The notes: a model not told the origin generated them from the letters alone. A stretch of DNA of 64,000 bases from Variovorax sp. V93 (GCF_041154485.1 NZ_AP028669.1:3782001-3846000), one strand, 5' to 3'. Shown: positions 36,600 to 47,180, counted from the first letter of the stretch. Made by a program: numbers and translations.

Positions 36600-37657
36600 A
36601 ATCCCAATCCATTGCGGTGGACCAGCCACAGTACGTCGAATCCATTCAGGCAGGCAGAGGCATTGCCGCGCTGCTGGTCGTGGTCCATCACGCGGCGCAG
36701 AAAGCACATGCACTTTCCGGCGGAGCCATTCCGCTGTTCGATTTCGGAATCATCGGAGTCGATATCTTCTTCATGATCAGCGGCTTCATCATCTACTTTG
36801 TCACGGCCAACAAGACCATGACCCACGTGGAATTCATGGAGAAACGGATCATCCGGGTGTTTCCCCTTTATTGGGGGCTGTCCTTGCTGGCCCTGCTGGT
36901 CTTCATCCTTGCGCCGAAGCTGATCAACAGCAATGCCCAGGAGCCCACCGACATTGCCGCGTCGTTCTTCCTGTGGCCCACGTCCGCCCCGTACCTGGTC
37001 AATAACGGATGGACGCTCACCTATGAAATCATTTTCTACGGCTTGTGGGCGCTGGTCGCGCTGCCGACCGCAAGGCCGAAGAACGCCTATCTCGCGTGCC
37101 TGGTATTGGCCGCTGCGTCGTTCATTGGATTGCTTTCCGGCCTCGACTACAAGATCATGAATTTTTCATTGTTCCTGGAGTTCGCCTTCGGCGTGGCCAT
37201 TGGCGTGGCGTTCAAGAAGGGGCTGATCCGGCAGAGCATGCCGGTGTCGATCGTCTTGATGGCCGCCGGAGCATTTCTTGCGCATCTGGCAATTTCGGAA
37301 GGCCTTGGCAGCAGCGAACTCCGGGGATTTGCGCTGGCAATTCCCTCCGCAATGATTTTCTTCGGGTTGATATCGCTCGGATCGTTCTGGGCCAGGCTGC
37401 GCGTGATCCTGGCCATCGGGGACAGCTCCTACTCGCTGTACCTGTTTCACCCGTTCATCCTGGTGGCCATCCCCCTCGCGGTCAAACTGCTCGGCTTCAC
37501 CTCGGTGCCTCAGATCCTTGTCATTTCCGTTGCGGTCTGTATCGCGTCGATCTGGGCTTCGCACATGGTCTACAGGTTCGTGGAATTCCCGCTCACGCAG
37601 ATGATGCGGGGAATGATCAAGTCCGCGAAATCCTTCAGCGCAGCCAGGGCCAGGTGA
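36596..37657 (+). CDS. Acyltransferase family 3 membrane protein (OafA/YrhL type)
   Basis: A 353-residue inner-membrane O-acyltransferase with about ten spans. The family signature is clear: ESIQAGRGIAALLVVVHHAAQ with the catalytic His pair region, then GIIGVDIFFMISGFIIYF and EKRIIRVFPLYWGLSL, and near the end DSSYSLYLFHPFIL. It transfers acetyl or succinyl groups to exported glycans. The start is GTG and overlaps the upstream stop. No glycosyltransferases or export genes are nearby, so the target glycan must be made elsewhere. Confidence 0.92.
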   Translation: MKSQSIAVDQPQYVESIQAGRGIAALLVVVHHAAQKAHALSGGAIPLFDFGIIGVDIFFMISGFIIYFVTANKTMTHVEFMEKRIIRVFPLYWGLSLLALLVFILAPKLINSNAQEPTDIAASFFLWPTSAPYLVNNGWTLTYEIIFYGLWALVALPTARPKNAYLACLVLAAASFIGLLSGLDYKIMNFSLFLEFAFGVAIGVAFKKGLIRQSMPVSIVLMAAGAFLAHLAISEGLGSSELRGFALAIPSAMIFFGLISLGSFWARLRVILAIGDSSYSLYLFHPFILVAIPLAVKLLGFTSVPQILVISVAVCIASIWASHMVYRFVEFPLTQMMRGMIKSAKSFSAARAR

Positions 37658-37685
37658 CGGCGCCGCCCGCGCAGATGCCGATGGT

Positions 37686-38414
37686 TCAGCAGCCCAGCAG
37701 GTCGGCCAGCTGCCTGATGTCGCGCGCGTGCAGGTTGTTGTCCGGGTTCGGCGAAACGTCCTTCGGCTGGGCGCGGCCGAATTCATGGGGCCGCTCGATG
37801 TAGGCGGTCTTGAGGCCGCAGGTGCGCGCTGCCGCCAGGTCGTCGTGGTGCGCCGCCGCGAGCATGACCTGCCCCGGCGTCGCGTCGAACACGCCCGCCA
37901 CGCCAAGGTAGGTGCGCGGGTCGGGCTTGTAGGCCTTGAACACTTCGGCCGACAGCACGCAGTCCCAGGGCAGGCCTGCGCGCTTGGCCATTTCGGTCAG
38001 CAGGCCGATGTTGCCGTTGGAGAGCGTGCAGATGGTGAATTTCTTCTTGAGGCGCGTGAGCCCCTCCACCGCATCGGGCCACGCAGGCAGGCGGTGCCAG
38101 GCGCGGCTCAGGTCGCGCTTGGCGGCGGTATCGAGCCGGTCGGCCAGGCTGAAGTCGTGCAGCACCTGTTCGAGCATGCTCAGGTGCAGCTCGTCGAGCA
38201 GCGTGAAGCCGCCCTCGCCCGCCGCGATGCGCTCCATCACGGATCTCATGGCGGGCTGGTAGCCCGCACGCCAGGCGAGCGCAAAGGCAGCGCCATCGAC
38301 GCCCGGCAATGCGCGCTCGGCCTCGGCGGCGATGCCGCTGTGCCAATCGACCACGGTGCCGAAAACGTCGAAGGCAATGACCTTCAGGTCACTGGCGTCG
38401 AAATCCGCACGCAT
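37686..38414 (-). CDS. Haloacid dehalogenase type II (HAD superfamily)
   Basis: A 242-residue hydrolase. The nucleophile is Asp16 in IAFDVFGTVVDW. Motif II is CTLSNGN, the lysine is in VFKAYKPDPRTY, and motif III is LAAAHHDDLAAA, which fits L-2-haloacid dehalogenases (the more usual VAAHxxDL). The enzyme would remove halide from 2-haloalkanoates by an ester intermediate. True halide activity cannot be told apart from general HAD phosphatase activity by sequence alone. It is 7 bases after eda on the same strand and may be co-transcribed. Confidence 0.88.
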   Translation of the reverse strand: MRADFDASDLKVIAFDVFGTVVDWHSGIAAEAERALPGVDGAAFALAWRAGYQPAMRSVMERIAAGEGGFTLLDELHLSMLEQVLHDFSLADRLDTAAKRDLSRAWHRLPAWPDAVEGLTRLKKKFTICTLSNGNIGLLTEMAKRAGLPWDCVLSAEVFKAYKPDPRTYLGVAGVFDATPGQVMLAAAHHDDLAAARTCGLKTAYIERPHEFGRAQPKDVSPNPDNNLHARDIRQLADLLGC

Positions 38415-38421
38415 GGCCGGA

Positions 38422-39057
38422 TCAGCGTGCGAGTTGGCTCGCCGCGCGTGCGAGCTGTTCGATGCGCGCCCAGTCGCCGCTGCGGATGGCATCGGCCGGC
38501 ACGATCCACGAGCCGCCCACGCAGGCCACGTTCGAGAGCGCCAGGAACTCGGCCGCGTTGTCCGCATGGATGCCGCCGGTCGGGCAGAAGGTCACGTCGC
38601 CGAACGGGCCCTGCCACGCCTTCAGCATGGGAATGCCGCCCGCCTGCAGCGCGGGAAAGAACTTGAGTTCGGTGTAGCCGTCTTCCTGCGCCGTCATGAT
38701 CTCGCTGCCGGTGGCCACGCCGGGCAAAAGCGGCAGGCCGAGATCGTGGCAGGCCTTGCCGACCGCGCGCGTATAGCCCGGGCTCACGCCGAACTTCGCG
38801 CCGGCCAGCGCCGAGGCCTGCGCATCGGCCGCGCTGCGGATGGTGCCCGCGCCGGCCACGGCCTCGGGCACGTCCCTGGCGATGGCCTCGATGCATTCGA
38901 GCGCCTGCGGCGTGCGCAAGGTGACCTCGAGCATGCGGATGCCGCCGGCCACCAGCGCGCGCGCCAGCGGAATGGCATGTTTCACGTCGTGCAGCACGAT
39001 CACCGGAATGACCGGTGCATCGCGCATGACCTCGAGTGCGGTGAGTTTGTCTGTCAT
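38422..39057 (-). CDS. eda: KDPG/KHG aldolase
   Basis: A 211-residue class I aldolase. Glu44 (MLEVTLRTP) and the Schiff-base Lys132 (LKFFPAL) are present, with GVSPGYT and [10 protein letters not shown] phosphate-binding segments. It splits 2-keto-3-deoxy-6-phosphogluconate into pyruvate and glyceraldehyde-3-phosphate. It is 16 bases after edd and completes the Entner-Doudoroff route. It shares the fold but not the operon with dgoA at 22670. Confidence 0.96.
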   Translation of the reverse strand: MTDKLTALEVMRDAPVIPVIVLHDVKHAIPLARALVAGGIRMLEVTLRTPQALECIEAIARDVPEAVAGAGTIRSAADAQASALAGAKFGVSPGYTRAVGKACHDLGLPLLPGVATGSEIMTAQEDGYTELKFFPALQAGGIPMLKAWQGPFGDVTFCPTGGIHADNAAEFLALSNVACVGGSWIVPADAIRSGDWARIEQLARAASQLAR

Positions 39058-39073
39058 TTCATTGCTCCAATGT

Positions 39074-40900
<1,827 letters not shown>

Positions 40901-41069
40901 GGGGATGGTTTCGGTCGTGCTGCCGGCATCTGGCCACTGTCGCTTTTGCGACCTTCGACGTGGAAGTCAATGGTACCAAGACCCTGCGACCGAGGCCGAT
41001 GGAAATCCGCACTCCGGCAATACGGATTGGCGGGCCCCCACGGCCCTTTCCTGCCGCCCCGCTGCTGGC

Positions 41070-41621
41070 TCAGTCGACCAGCTTGACTTCCACGCGCCGC
41101 GCCTGGGCGTCGTTGCCCGAGCCGGCGGTGATGGCAGGTCGCTGCAGGTCGACCTTGTCGGCCGGCACCCCCAGGCCCACCAGCACGTCACGGACTGTTT
41201 CGGCGCGTTTCTTCGCGAGCTGCTCGTTGATGGCCGCGTCGCCCGTGGTGTCATGGAAGCCCGAGACCACGGCCTTGCGCCCGCCTTCCACGCCCTTGAT
41301 GACGGCGGCCAGCGCCTCGGCCGCGCCGGGCGCCAGGTCGGCGCTGCCGCTGGCGAAGTAGAAGTTCACCACGCCGTCGGCCACGCGGATGCTGGCTCCG
41401 TCGGGAATGACGACCGTCACCGTCTCGGTCACTTCAGCCACCGTGGTGGTGGTCGCCGGCCTTGCAGACACCGCGGCCACCGCGACGGCGGGCATGCCGC
41501 CCGTTGCCGGCCCATGGCTCTTGTGCCAGAGCACGATGCCCAGCACGAAGAAAATCACCAGCGCAATCAATGCCAGGAGAAATCCGAGGATGAAGTTTTG
41601 CTGGCTGTCGTCGTCGCTCAT
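41070..41621 (-). CDS. OmpA-domain inner-membrane-anchored protein
   Basis: A 183-residue protein. One membrane span (FILGFLLALIALVIFFVLGIVLW, about residues 10-32) is followed by a Thr/Ala-rich linker and a C-terminal OmpA-like peptidoglycan-binding domain (VNFYFASGSADLAPGAAEAL, then LAKKRAETVRDVLVGLGVPADKV and ARRVEVKLVD). The arginine-containing end matches the domain. It probably links the inner membrane to the cell wall. It is followed by no obvious partner and is divergent from the cyclotransferase gene. Confidence 0.88.
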   Translation of the reverse strand: MSDDDSQQNFILGFLLALIALVIFFVLGIVLWHKSHGPATGGMPAVAVAAVSARPATTTTVAEVTETVTVVIPDGASIRVADGVVNFYFASGSADLAPGAAEALAAVIKGVEGGRKAVVSGFHDTTGDAAINEQLAKKRAETVRDVLVGLGVPADKVDLQRPAITAGSGNDAQARRVEVKLVD

Positions 41622-41747
41622 GAGGGGTCGTACTCCGTAAGAAGAAAGGGGCCGGTAAATAATGGTGCGGTGAACCATGATCGCGAAATTGTAGGCGGCG
41701 CCCCCTCGGGCCCCGCACCCGATCCCGGACCGCCGGGCCTGGACCCC

Positions 41748-42458
41748 ATGCCCAGGCCGCTGCGCGACCCGCAGCCGATGCTCGAACAGGCCATTGCCGA
41801 CTGGGGCGGGCGCGACGACTTGTGGCTCTTCGGCTATGGGTCGCTGATCTGGCGGCCCGACTTCGATTTCGTGGAGCGCCGGCCGGCCTGGGTGCACGGC
41901 TGGCATCGCGCGCTCAAGATGTGGAGCCGCATCAACCGCGGCAGCGTCCAGACGCCCGGCCTCGTCTTCGGCCTGCTGTCGGGCGGCAGTTGCCGCGGCA
42001 TGGTGTTCCGCGTGCCGTCGGCCCACGGGCTCGACACGCTGCGCAGGCTCTGGCTGCGCGAAATGCCCACCGGCGTGTACGACCCCCGGTGGCTCAAGTG
42101 CAACACGCCCGAAGGCCCGGTGCGCGCCCTGGCCTTCACGCTGTCCAGGCGCAGCCCCAACTTCACCGGCGAGCTCAGCGACGAGCGCTACCGCCACATC
42201 TTCACGCATGCCGTCGGCCGCTACGGCAGCTCGCTCGACTATGCGCGCCAGACCTTGCTGGAGCTGCGCCGCCACTCGATCCACGATGCGGCGCTGGCGC
42301 GGCTGGTCGCCCTCGCGCAGGAGCGGCAGGCGCAGGCCGGGGCGGCGGCCGATTGCGGGATGCCGCAGCCTCCGGTATATGTTCCAGGGTCTCCGGACAA
42401 ATCTCCTTCTTCCCCCCTTCCCCAACAATCCTCCGGACCGTCCAAGGAAAAACCATGA
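41748..42458 (+). CDS. Gamma-glutamylcyclotransferase (ChaC-like)
   Basis: A 236-residue protein. The glycine-rich loop WLFGYGSLIWRPDFDF and YHAL-like segment (WVHGWHRALKMWS) define the ChaC family, which degrades glutathione to 5-oxoproline and Cys-Gly in the cytosol. The catalytic glutamate should lie in the PEGPVRALAFTLSRRS/ELSDERY region. The last 35 residues are a low-complexity tail rich in Pro and Ser. The ATG at 41748 is chosen because the upstream frame is Pro/Gly filler. It overlaps the sodC start by four bases. Confidence 0.9.
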   Translation: MPRPLRDPQPMLEQAIADWGGRDDLWLFGYGSLIWRPDFDFVERRPAWVHGWHRALKMWSRINRGSVQTPGLVFGLLSGGSCRGMVFRVPSAHGLDTLRRLWLREMPTGVYDPRWLKCNTPEGPVRALAFTLSRRSPNFTGELSDERYRHIFTHAVGRYGSSLDYARQTLLELRRHSIHDAALARLVALAQERQAQAGAAADCGMPQPPVYVPGSPDKSPSSPLPQQSSGPSKEKP

Positions 42459-42997
42459 ACCATCGTCTTTTCGTCGCCACCGGCACCGCCCTTCTCGCCA
42501 GCGCCCTGCTTTCGGCCTGCGGCAGCATGATGGGCGGCAAGCCGAGCGCGGCCGCCGAACTGATGCCCACGGCCGCGATCTCGCCCAACCCCACGCGGGG
42601 CACGGTGATCTTCACCGCGCTGGACCATGGCGTGCGCGTGGCCGGCGAGGTGCGCGGCCTGGCGCCGGGCAGCGAGCACGGTTTCCACATCCACGAAAAG
42701 GGCGACTGCGGCGACAACGGCAACGCCTCGGGCGGCCACTTCAATCCCACGGGCGGCACACACGGCAAGTTCAGCGCGCCGGGCAGCCATGCCGGCGAAA
42801 TGCCGAGCCTGGTGGCCGACGGCAGCGGCGTGGCGCGCTTCAGCGTCGACGTTCACACGATCTCGCTGACCGAAGGCGCCGCCAACAACGTGGTGGGCCG
42901 CGCGCTCGTGGTGCACCGCGACCGCGACGATTTCACCACCCAGCCGGCCGGCAACTCCGGCCCGCGCACCGCCTGCGCAGTGATCGCGCGGCGCTGA
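42455..42997 (+). CDS. sodC: Cu-Zn superoxide dismutase, lipoprotein, with altered zinc ligand
   Basis: A 180-residue exported enzyme that dismutates superoxide in the periplasm. ALLSAC gives a lipoprotein signal with Cys22. Copper ligands are present in FHIHEKGDC and the later VVHRDRDDF. HFNPTGGTHG supplies two more ligand histidines. The fourth zinc ligand, an Asp in nearly all members (HxGD), is Glu115 here (SHAGE). The active-site arginine is in GNSGPRTACAVI. The gene is coupled to the ChaC-like gene. Confidence 0.94.
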   Translation: MNHRLFVATGTALLASALLSACGSMMGGKPSAAAELMPTAAISPNPTRGTVIFTALDHGVRVAGEVRGLAPGSEHGFHIHEKGDCGDNGNASGGHFNPTGGTHGKFSAPGSHAGEMPSLVADGSGVARFSVDVHTISLTEGAANNVVGRALVVHRDRDDFTTQPAGNSGPRTACAVIARR

Positions 42998-43001
42998 GCG
43001 G

Positions 43002-43574
43002 CTAGGGCTGGCCCGGGAAGCGCGCCAGCCAGAGCGCCTCGGCAGCGGCCAGGGCCTCGGGCGTATCGATGTCGGTCACGATGCCGACGTCGTCCACCGC
43101 GAGGTCGGCCACCGCATCGATGGCACGCATCGCCTTCAGGATGGAGACTGCGCCCAGCGGCCCCTTCAGCGCCGCCAGCTGCGCGCCGCAGCCGGCCGAA
43201 AAGCCCACCGGATGGCCGCGCTCGCCCCTGTATTGCGGCTGCACAGCGCGCACCCGGCCGGCCAGCGCGCCGGCCACGGCCCGCAGCGTCTCGGGGCGCA
43301 CCAGCGGCAGGTCGCCCGGGAGAATGAGCCAGCCGGCGGCGTCCGGCGTGGCGCGCACCGCGGCGGCAATCGAGTCGCCCATGCCCGGATGGCCGGCGTC
43401 TTCGAGCCGCCATGGCAGGCCGCTCGCGCGCACCGCATCCAGCGTGCGCTCGAGCAGCGGCTTGCCCGCCAGCGGCGCCTGCAGCTTGGGGCCCGTGCCG
43501 CCGGCCGCGATGAAGCGCTCGCCGCGGCCCGAGGCCAGCACGATCACGCACGGAGAATTCGCCTTTGTCGCCAT
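43002..43574 (-). CDS. MobA-like nucleotidyltransferase
   Basis: A 190-residue protein. The nucleotide-binding start [33 protein letters not shown] resembles MobA/MocA but has Ser in LASG where most have Ala-Ala-Gly or Ala-Gly-Gly. [17 protein letters not shown] matches the metal-binding Asp region, and DIDTPEAL is the C-terminal signature. MocA-type enzymes attach CMP or GMP to molybdopterin cofactor. No molybdoenzyme or cofactor gene is adjacent, so the acceptor is uncertain. It is convergent with sodC. Confidence 0.87.
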   Translation of the reverse strand: MATKANSPCVIVLASGRGERFIAAGGTGPKLQAPLAGKPLLERTLDAVRASGLPWRLEDAGHPGMGDSIAAAVRATPDAAGWLILPGDLPLVRPETLRAVAGALAGRVRAVQPQYRGERGHPVGFSAGCGAQLAALKGPLGAVSILKAMRAIDAVADLAVDDVGIVTDIDTPEALAAAEALWLARFPGQP

Positions 43575-43642
43575 GCGCCGAGTATGTGCGCGGAATGCCC
43601 CGGGGTGCCTTGCGGCGGCGGCGCATGCGCAACAATGCCGAC

Positions 43643-44305
43643 ATGAGTTCTTCCTCTTCCCCTCCCACCAGCGAAGCGCTGGCCGCACTGCGCAAGAGCT
43701 ACGAGCGCGCCGAGCTCGGCGAGACGCACAGCGCCGACGATCCACTCAGGCAGTTCGAGCGCTGGCTCGGCGAAGCCATCGATGCGCAGGTGCCCGAGCC
43801 CAACGCGATGACGCTGTGCACCGTGGGCGGCGACCTGCGGCCTTCGAGCCGCATCGTGCTCATCAAGGGCTATGACGCGCGCGGCATCGTCTGGTACACC
43901 AACTACGAAAGCCGCAAGGGCCGCGAACTCTCGGGCAATCCGTACGCAGCCTTGCAGTTCCACTGGGTCGAGCTCGAACGCGTGGTGCGCATCGAGGGCC
44001 GCGTGGAAAAGGCGAGCGCGGAGGAAAGCGACGCCTACTTTGCGAGCCGCCCGCTCGATTCGCGCATCGGCGCCTGGGCCAGCCCGCAGAGCGAAGTGAT
44101 CAGCGGCCGCGACGTACTGGTCAAGAACGCGGCCGTGGCCGCCGCCAAGCACCTGCTCTCGCCGCCGCGCCCGCCGCACTGGGGCGGCTACCGGCTCGTG
44201 CCGGACCGCTGGGAATTCTGGCAGGGCCGCAAGAGCCGCCTGCACGACCGGCTGCGCTACCGGCTCGAAGGCAGCAACTGGGTGCGCGAACGCCTGGCCC
44301 CCTGA
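43643..44305 (+). CDS. pdxH: Pyridoxamine 5'-phosphate oxidase
   Basis: A 220-residue FMN enzyme that oxidises pyridoxamine or pyridoxine phosphate to pyridoxal phosphate. [11 protein letters not shown] at the N-terminus, then [54 protein letters not shown] and the final [20 protein letters not shown] form the full PdxH signature. An earlier in-frame ATG exists at 43565, but the family usually starts close to 43643. The gene ends 23 bases before a twin-hairpin repeat. Confidence 0.96.
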   Translation: MSSSSSPPTSEALAALRKSYERAELGETHSADDPLRQFERWLGEAIDAQVPEPNAMTLCTVGGDLRPSSRIVLIKGYDARGIVWYTNYESRKGRELSGNPYAALQFHWVELERVVRIEGRVEKASAEESDAYFASRPLDSRIGAWASPQSEVISGRDVLVKNAAVAAAKHLLSPPRPPHWGGYRLVPDRWEFWQGRKSRLHDRLRYRLEGSNWVRERLAP

Positions 44306-44328
44306 GCCTGAGCTTCCCCGTCTTTTTC

Positions 44329-44420
44329 GCGGAACACCGCGGAACCGGCTTTGCCGGGCCGTTGGTGTTGCCCCCTTGAGGGGGAGGCGGCTACACGAAG
44401 TGAGCAGCTACGGGGGTGGG
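44329..44420 (+). repeat. Twin-hairpin intergenic repeat, copy 2
   Basis: Second copy of the element at 9783-9880. GGAACCGGCTTTGCCGGGCC is shared exactly, followed by CCCCC-TTGA-GGGGG, ACACGAAGTG, and a G-run ending at the stop codon of the minus-strand OmpA-type gene. An extra stem CGCGG-AACA-CCGCG precedes it in this copy only. It also lies between convergent genes, as copy 1 does. Confidence 0.8.
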
Positions 44421-45626
44421 TCAAGCCTCGCAGGGCGCAACCTTGAACTCGACGCGGCGGTCGAGCGCATCGCTCGCATCGTCGGCGCCCGTGCCCACGA
44501 TGTTCTCGCGGAATCCCATGCCGGACTCGCGCAGCTTCTTCGACAGCGGCGGCGCCTCGCCCACCAGCCGGGTCTTCACGCTGAGCGCGCGCTGCAGCGA
44601 CAGGCGCTCGTTGACCGACTCCGAACCGGTGCGGCTCGTGTGGCCGGTGACCACCACGCAGGCGTCGATCTGCGCCGCCTGGCGCGCGATCTGCCGCAGC
44701 CACATCGGATAGGCGGCGCTGATCTTCGGGTCGGCCAGGAAATCGGTCGAACCGGGCTTGAACAGGAACTTCACGCTCAGGTTGTTGGTTTCCAACCCGA
44801 GCCGCGCCAGGGTGCCGAAGGTCTTCTCCGCGTCGGCCGTCCGGCCGAGCTGGGCCTGCGTGAGATACAGGCCGCTGTAGATGCGCAGCTGCTGGCCGTC
44901 GGGCCGGCGCGAAGCGGCCTCGTAGCGGCTGAGCGCCTCGCTCATGCGGCCGGCCTCGTAGGCGGCGGTGGCTTCCTGCAGCACGGTCGACGTGGGAAGG
45001 CGCTCCAGGTAGAGCGCATCGGCGGCTTGTCCCGGCTGCGTTTCGGCAGTGCGGATGTAGCCTTCCACGCCGCGGTCCTTGCCATTCACCGGGCTGTCGC
45101 GGAAGAAGGCCGTGGGCCGCGTGTCGAGCGTTGCATCGCTGATGCGCGCCACCGATTGCGCGATGACTACGCCGCTCTTGATCTCGGTCAGCGCCAGGTT
45201 CAGCCGGTAGCGGCCGTCGGCCGAGTCCTTGTCGCGCACCAGCGTGCCGTTGAGCACGTACTGCGCGCGCTCGATCTCGGTGTTGTTGAAGGGCGTGACG
45301 GTGAACTGCTTGAACTGCGACTGCATGCGCTGCACGATGCGCTGCTCCGCCACGCGCGTGACCTCGGTCTGCTGGCCGCTCGCGCCTTCGAGCAGCGGGT
45401 CGATCACGATGCGGCTCTGCTTGATCGACGACTCCACCTTGGCCAGGAAGGCCGGCAGCTTCTGCGTCTGCACGATCAGGTCGTCCACGGCCTGGTTGAC
45501 GGCCTGATCGAAAGGCATGGCATTGCCCGGCGCCGGCCGGTGCGCGCAAGCGGCGCAAAGCAGCGCGGCGCACGACAGCGCAAGCGCGCGCAGCGCCGTG
45601 CGGATCGGGTGGATGGTCTTCGTCAT
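44421..45626 (-). CDS. OmpA family lipoprotein with additional N-terminal domain
   Basis: A 401-residue protein. The signal ALALSCAALLCAACAHR ends in a lipobox cysteine (about residue 25). A central region of about 230 residues (QAVDDLIVQTQKLPAFLAKV ... RYRLNLALTEIKSGVVIAQSVARI) resembles LpoB-like or CsgG-like exported domains. The C-terminal OmpA domain (VKFLFKPGSTDFLADPK, VTGHTSRTGSESVNERLSLQRA, ENIVGTG) binds peptidoglycan. The start overlaps the upstream stop (TGATG), and a GGAG ribosome site fits this ATG better than one 6 bases earlier. Probably a cell-envelope factor. Confidence 0.85.
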   Translation of the reverse strand: MTKTIHPIRTALRALALSCAALLCAACAHRPAPGNAMPFDQAVNQAVDDLIVQTQKLPAFLAKVESSIKQSRIVIDPLLEGASGQQTEVTRVAEQRIVQRMQSQFKQFTVTPFNNTEIERAQYVLNGTLVRDKDSADGRYRLNLALTEIKSGVVIAQSVARISDATLDTRPTAFFRDSPVNGKDRGVEGYIRTAETQPGQAADALYLERLPTSTVLQEATAAYEAGRMSEALSRYEAASRRPDGQQLRIYSGLYLTQAQLGRTADAEKTFGTLARLGLETNNLSVKFLFKPGSTDFLADPKISAAYPMWLRQIARQAAQIDACVVVTGHTSRTGSESVNERLSLQRALSVKTRLVGEAPPLSKKLRESGMGFRENIVGTGADDASDALDRRVEFKVAPCEA

Positions 45627-46018
45627 CAGCATTGGCTCCTCAAGATCTTCATGTCCTCGTCCGACAGCGGCTCCCCCACCGCTGCGCGCATGTTGATTTC
45701 GCTGCAGCGCCTGGAGGGCGGCGGCCTCTTCGGGGCCGGGGCTTTCTCCACCTCCGCTGTCGGCGGCGGCGCGACCACGGCCACCGCCTGCGGCTTGGGC
45801 CTGGCGCTCGGCTTCGAAGCCGGCGCGGGCGCCGGCTTGGGCTCCACCGAGCTGGCCGCGGGCGGCCCGGCCGGCGCCGGTTCGCGCGGCACGGCGGCTG
45901 AAAGGCAGGGCGTCCGGCACGGCTTCGTATCGGCGGCCGCCGGCATGGCGCACAGCGCGATCACCATCGCAATCGGCGCCATGGCGGAAAACGGCGAAGA
46001 CCGCGGCGGGTATTTCAT
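45626..46018 (-). CDS. Small Pro/Ala-rich exported protein
   Basis: A 130-residue protein with a signal peptide (cleavage near AAADT, about residue 29). The middle is a Pro/Ala/Lys linker (EPKPAPAPASKPSARPKPQA). The last 30 residues (RRCSEINMRAAVGEPLSDEDMKILRSQC) are compact, with two cysteines that could form a disulfide. No family is recognised. It is translationally coupled to the OmpA-type lipoprotein gene, so it may be its partner. Confidence 0.7.
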   Translation of the reverse strand: MKYPPRSSPFSAMAPIAMVIALCAMPAAADTKPCRTPCLSAAVPREPAPAGPPAASSVEPKPAPAPASKPSARPKPQAVAVVAPPPTAEVEKAPAPKRPPPSRRCSEINMRAAVGEPLSDEDMKILRSQC

Positions 46019-46279
46019 CAGCGGGCAAATGTAGAGCGAGAGGCGCCGCCCGCCATCTCGCCAAATGGCCACCCTGCCGAATGGCCTAGGGGTGCCGACG
46101 GACGCGTGAAGGGGCAGACCTTGGGTGCGACGACCACGGCCCAGGCGCCGGGACGCCGAGCCTGCGGGGCTGCGTCGAGGTGTTCCGCGATGCCGCTGAA
46201 GGCCAGGGAGGGTGTGTTTTTCGAGCCGATATGATGGCGCGGCGATCGGTTTCGAACTTAAAAAAAGCAGGGAGTGCTT

Positions 46280-46824
46280 ATGACTACAGACGGAATCTCG
46301 GTCGGTCGAGCGCAGCATTCAGCGCCCACGTTCACGCTGTACGGGAGGATAGCTGCGGCTCCTCTCGGGCGCGTGAGCAAACCGGACCCGAGCCTTCACC
46401 TTTCTCTCGTCATCGACGACGCTTACAGCGGCATCACGGTCATCGATGGGCAGCCTACTTACGCCGAGGTGGGCTTGCAGAACGCGTTGCGCATCCGGAC
46501 CAACATCTACGCCAACGCACTGCCAGCGGACGTGATCGTGAAGATCCCGCTCGATCCGCCCCACAGCATGAGCCCGGAGACATTCGCCCAGGAGTTAGTG
46601 AAGCGGGCCACGAATTTCGCCAGCTACGTGTCGCCCTACAGCTTCCCGATCAATCTGCGTGGCGACAAATGCACCCCGGCGAGTACAACAGCAGTTCGTA
46701 CCTCGCTGCGCTGCTCAGGAGCGTGATGGGTACGGTGCCCGTTATTCGGGTCGCGGGATATCAGGTGCCAGGCTGGGAGAATCCGATGCCCCTTCACTTC
46801 TTCAAGGGCGAGGCGATCCGATGA
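46280..46824 (+). pseudogene. Unknown gene interrupted by a frameshift at a C-run
   Basis: The first frame runs from ATG 46280 (GGAG ribosome site 46271-46274) and reads well to RGDKCTP, then turns into unrelated sequence and stops at 46726. The neighbouring frame takes over at the same place as GEYNSSSYLAALLRSV and continues to a stop at 46824 that overlaps the next ATG. One added C in the run 46674-46677 would join them into a protein of about 181 residues. No family is recognised with confidence. It is a true pseudogene or a sequencing error. Confidence 0.75.
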
Positions 46825-47132
46825 AGCCGGGTTGGCGTCTCGCGCTTGCTGTGGCCGCCTGGGCCATTTCGATCCCGGTGATGGGAATCGTTGGGTCGTG
46901 GCTGAAGCGAGCAGCATTCCCCTCTGTCCGGGCCGAAATCGTTATGGCCCACACGATTGAAGTTGTGCTTGCTCTCCTGGCGGCCCTGATTTACTGGCGG
47001 TGCGTGCCCCATGCCTCGGGTCTCGTGCGGCGCCTGCTCTATCTGGCCGGGTTCATTGTGCTCATGGGAGTCGTCGGTCACTTCGCGCTTGGGGCAGGCA
47101 TTGCCCTTGTAACGGTGTTATTCGGGCTGTGA
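46821..47132 (+). CDS. Small four-span membrane protein
   Basis: A 103-residue protein with three or four hydrophobic segments (LALAVAAWAISIPVMGIVG, VVLALLAALIYW, LLYLAGFIVLMGVVGHFALGAGIALVTVLF). No family is recognised. Its ATG overlaps the stop of the frameshifted gene, so the two are a coupled pair. Small membrane proteins coupled to an upstream unknown gene can be immunity proteins, but there is no direct evidence of a toxin here. Confidence 0.68.
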   Translation: MKPGWRLALAVAAWAISIPVMGIVGSWLKRAAFPSVRAEIVMAHTIEVVLALLAALIYWRCVPHASGLVRRLLYLAGFIVLMGVVGHFALGAGIALVTVLFGL

Positions 47133-47180
47133 AGCCCGGGGAGCGCGCACTACTGTCCAGGTGGCACGGCAACGGATGCG

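Noticed and set aside
40971..40978. TGGTACCA palindrome upstream of edd as a regulator operator
   Set aside because: Only 8 bases are symmetrical and flanks do not extend it. Such a palindrome is expected by chance in a window of this size.
46180..46667. First part of the plus-strand frame that ends at 46824 as an independent gene start
   Set aside because: Its N-terminal part is out of frame with the well-formed protein starting at 46280, and its product is Arg/Pro-rich. Only the part after the C-run looks coding.
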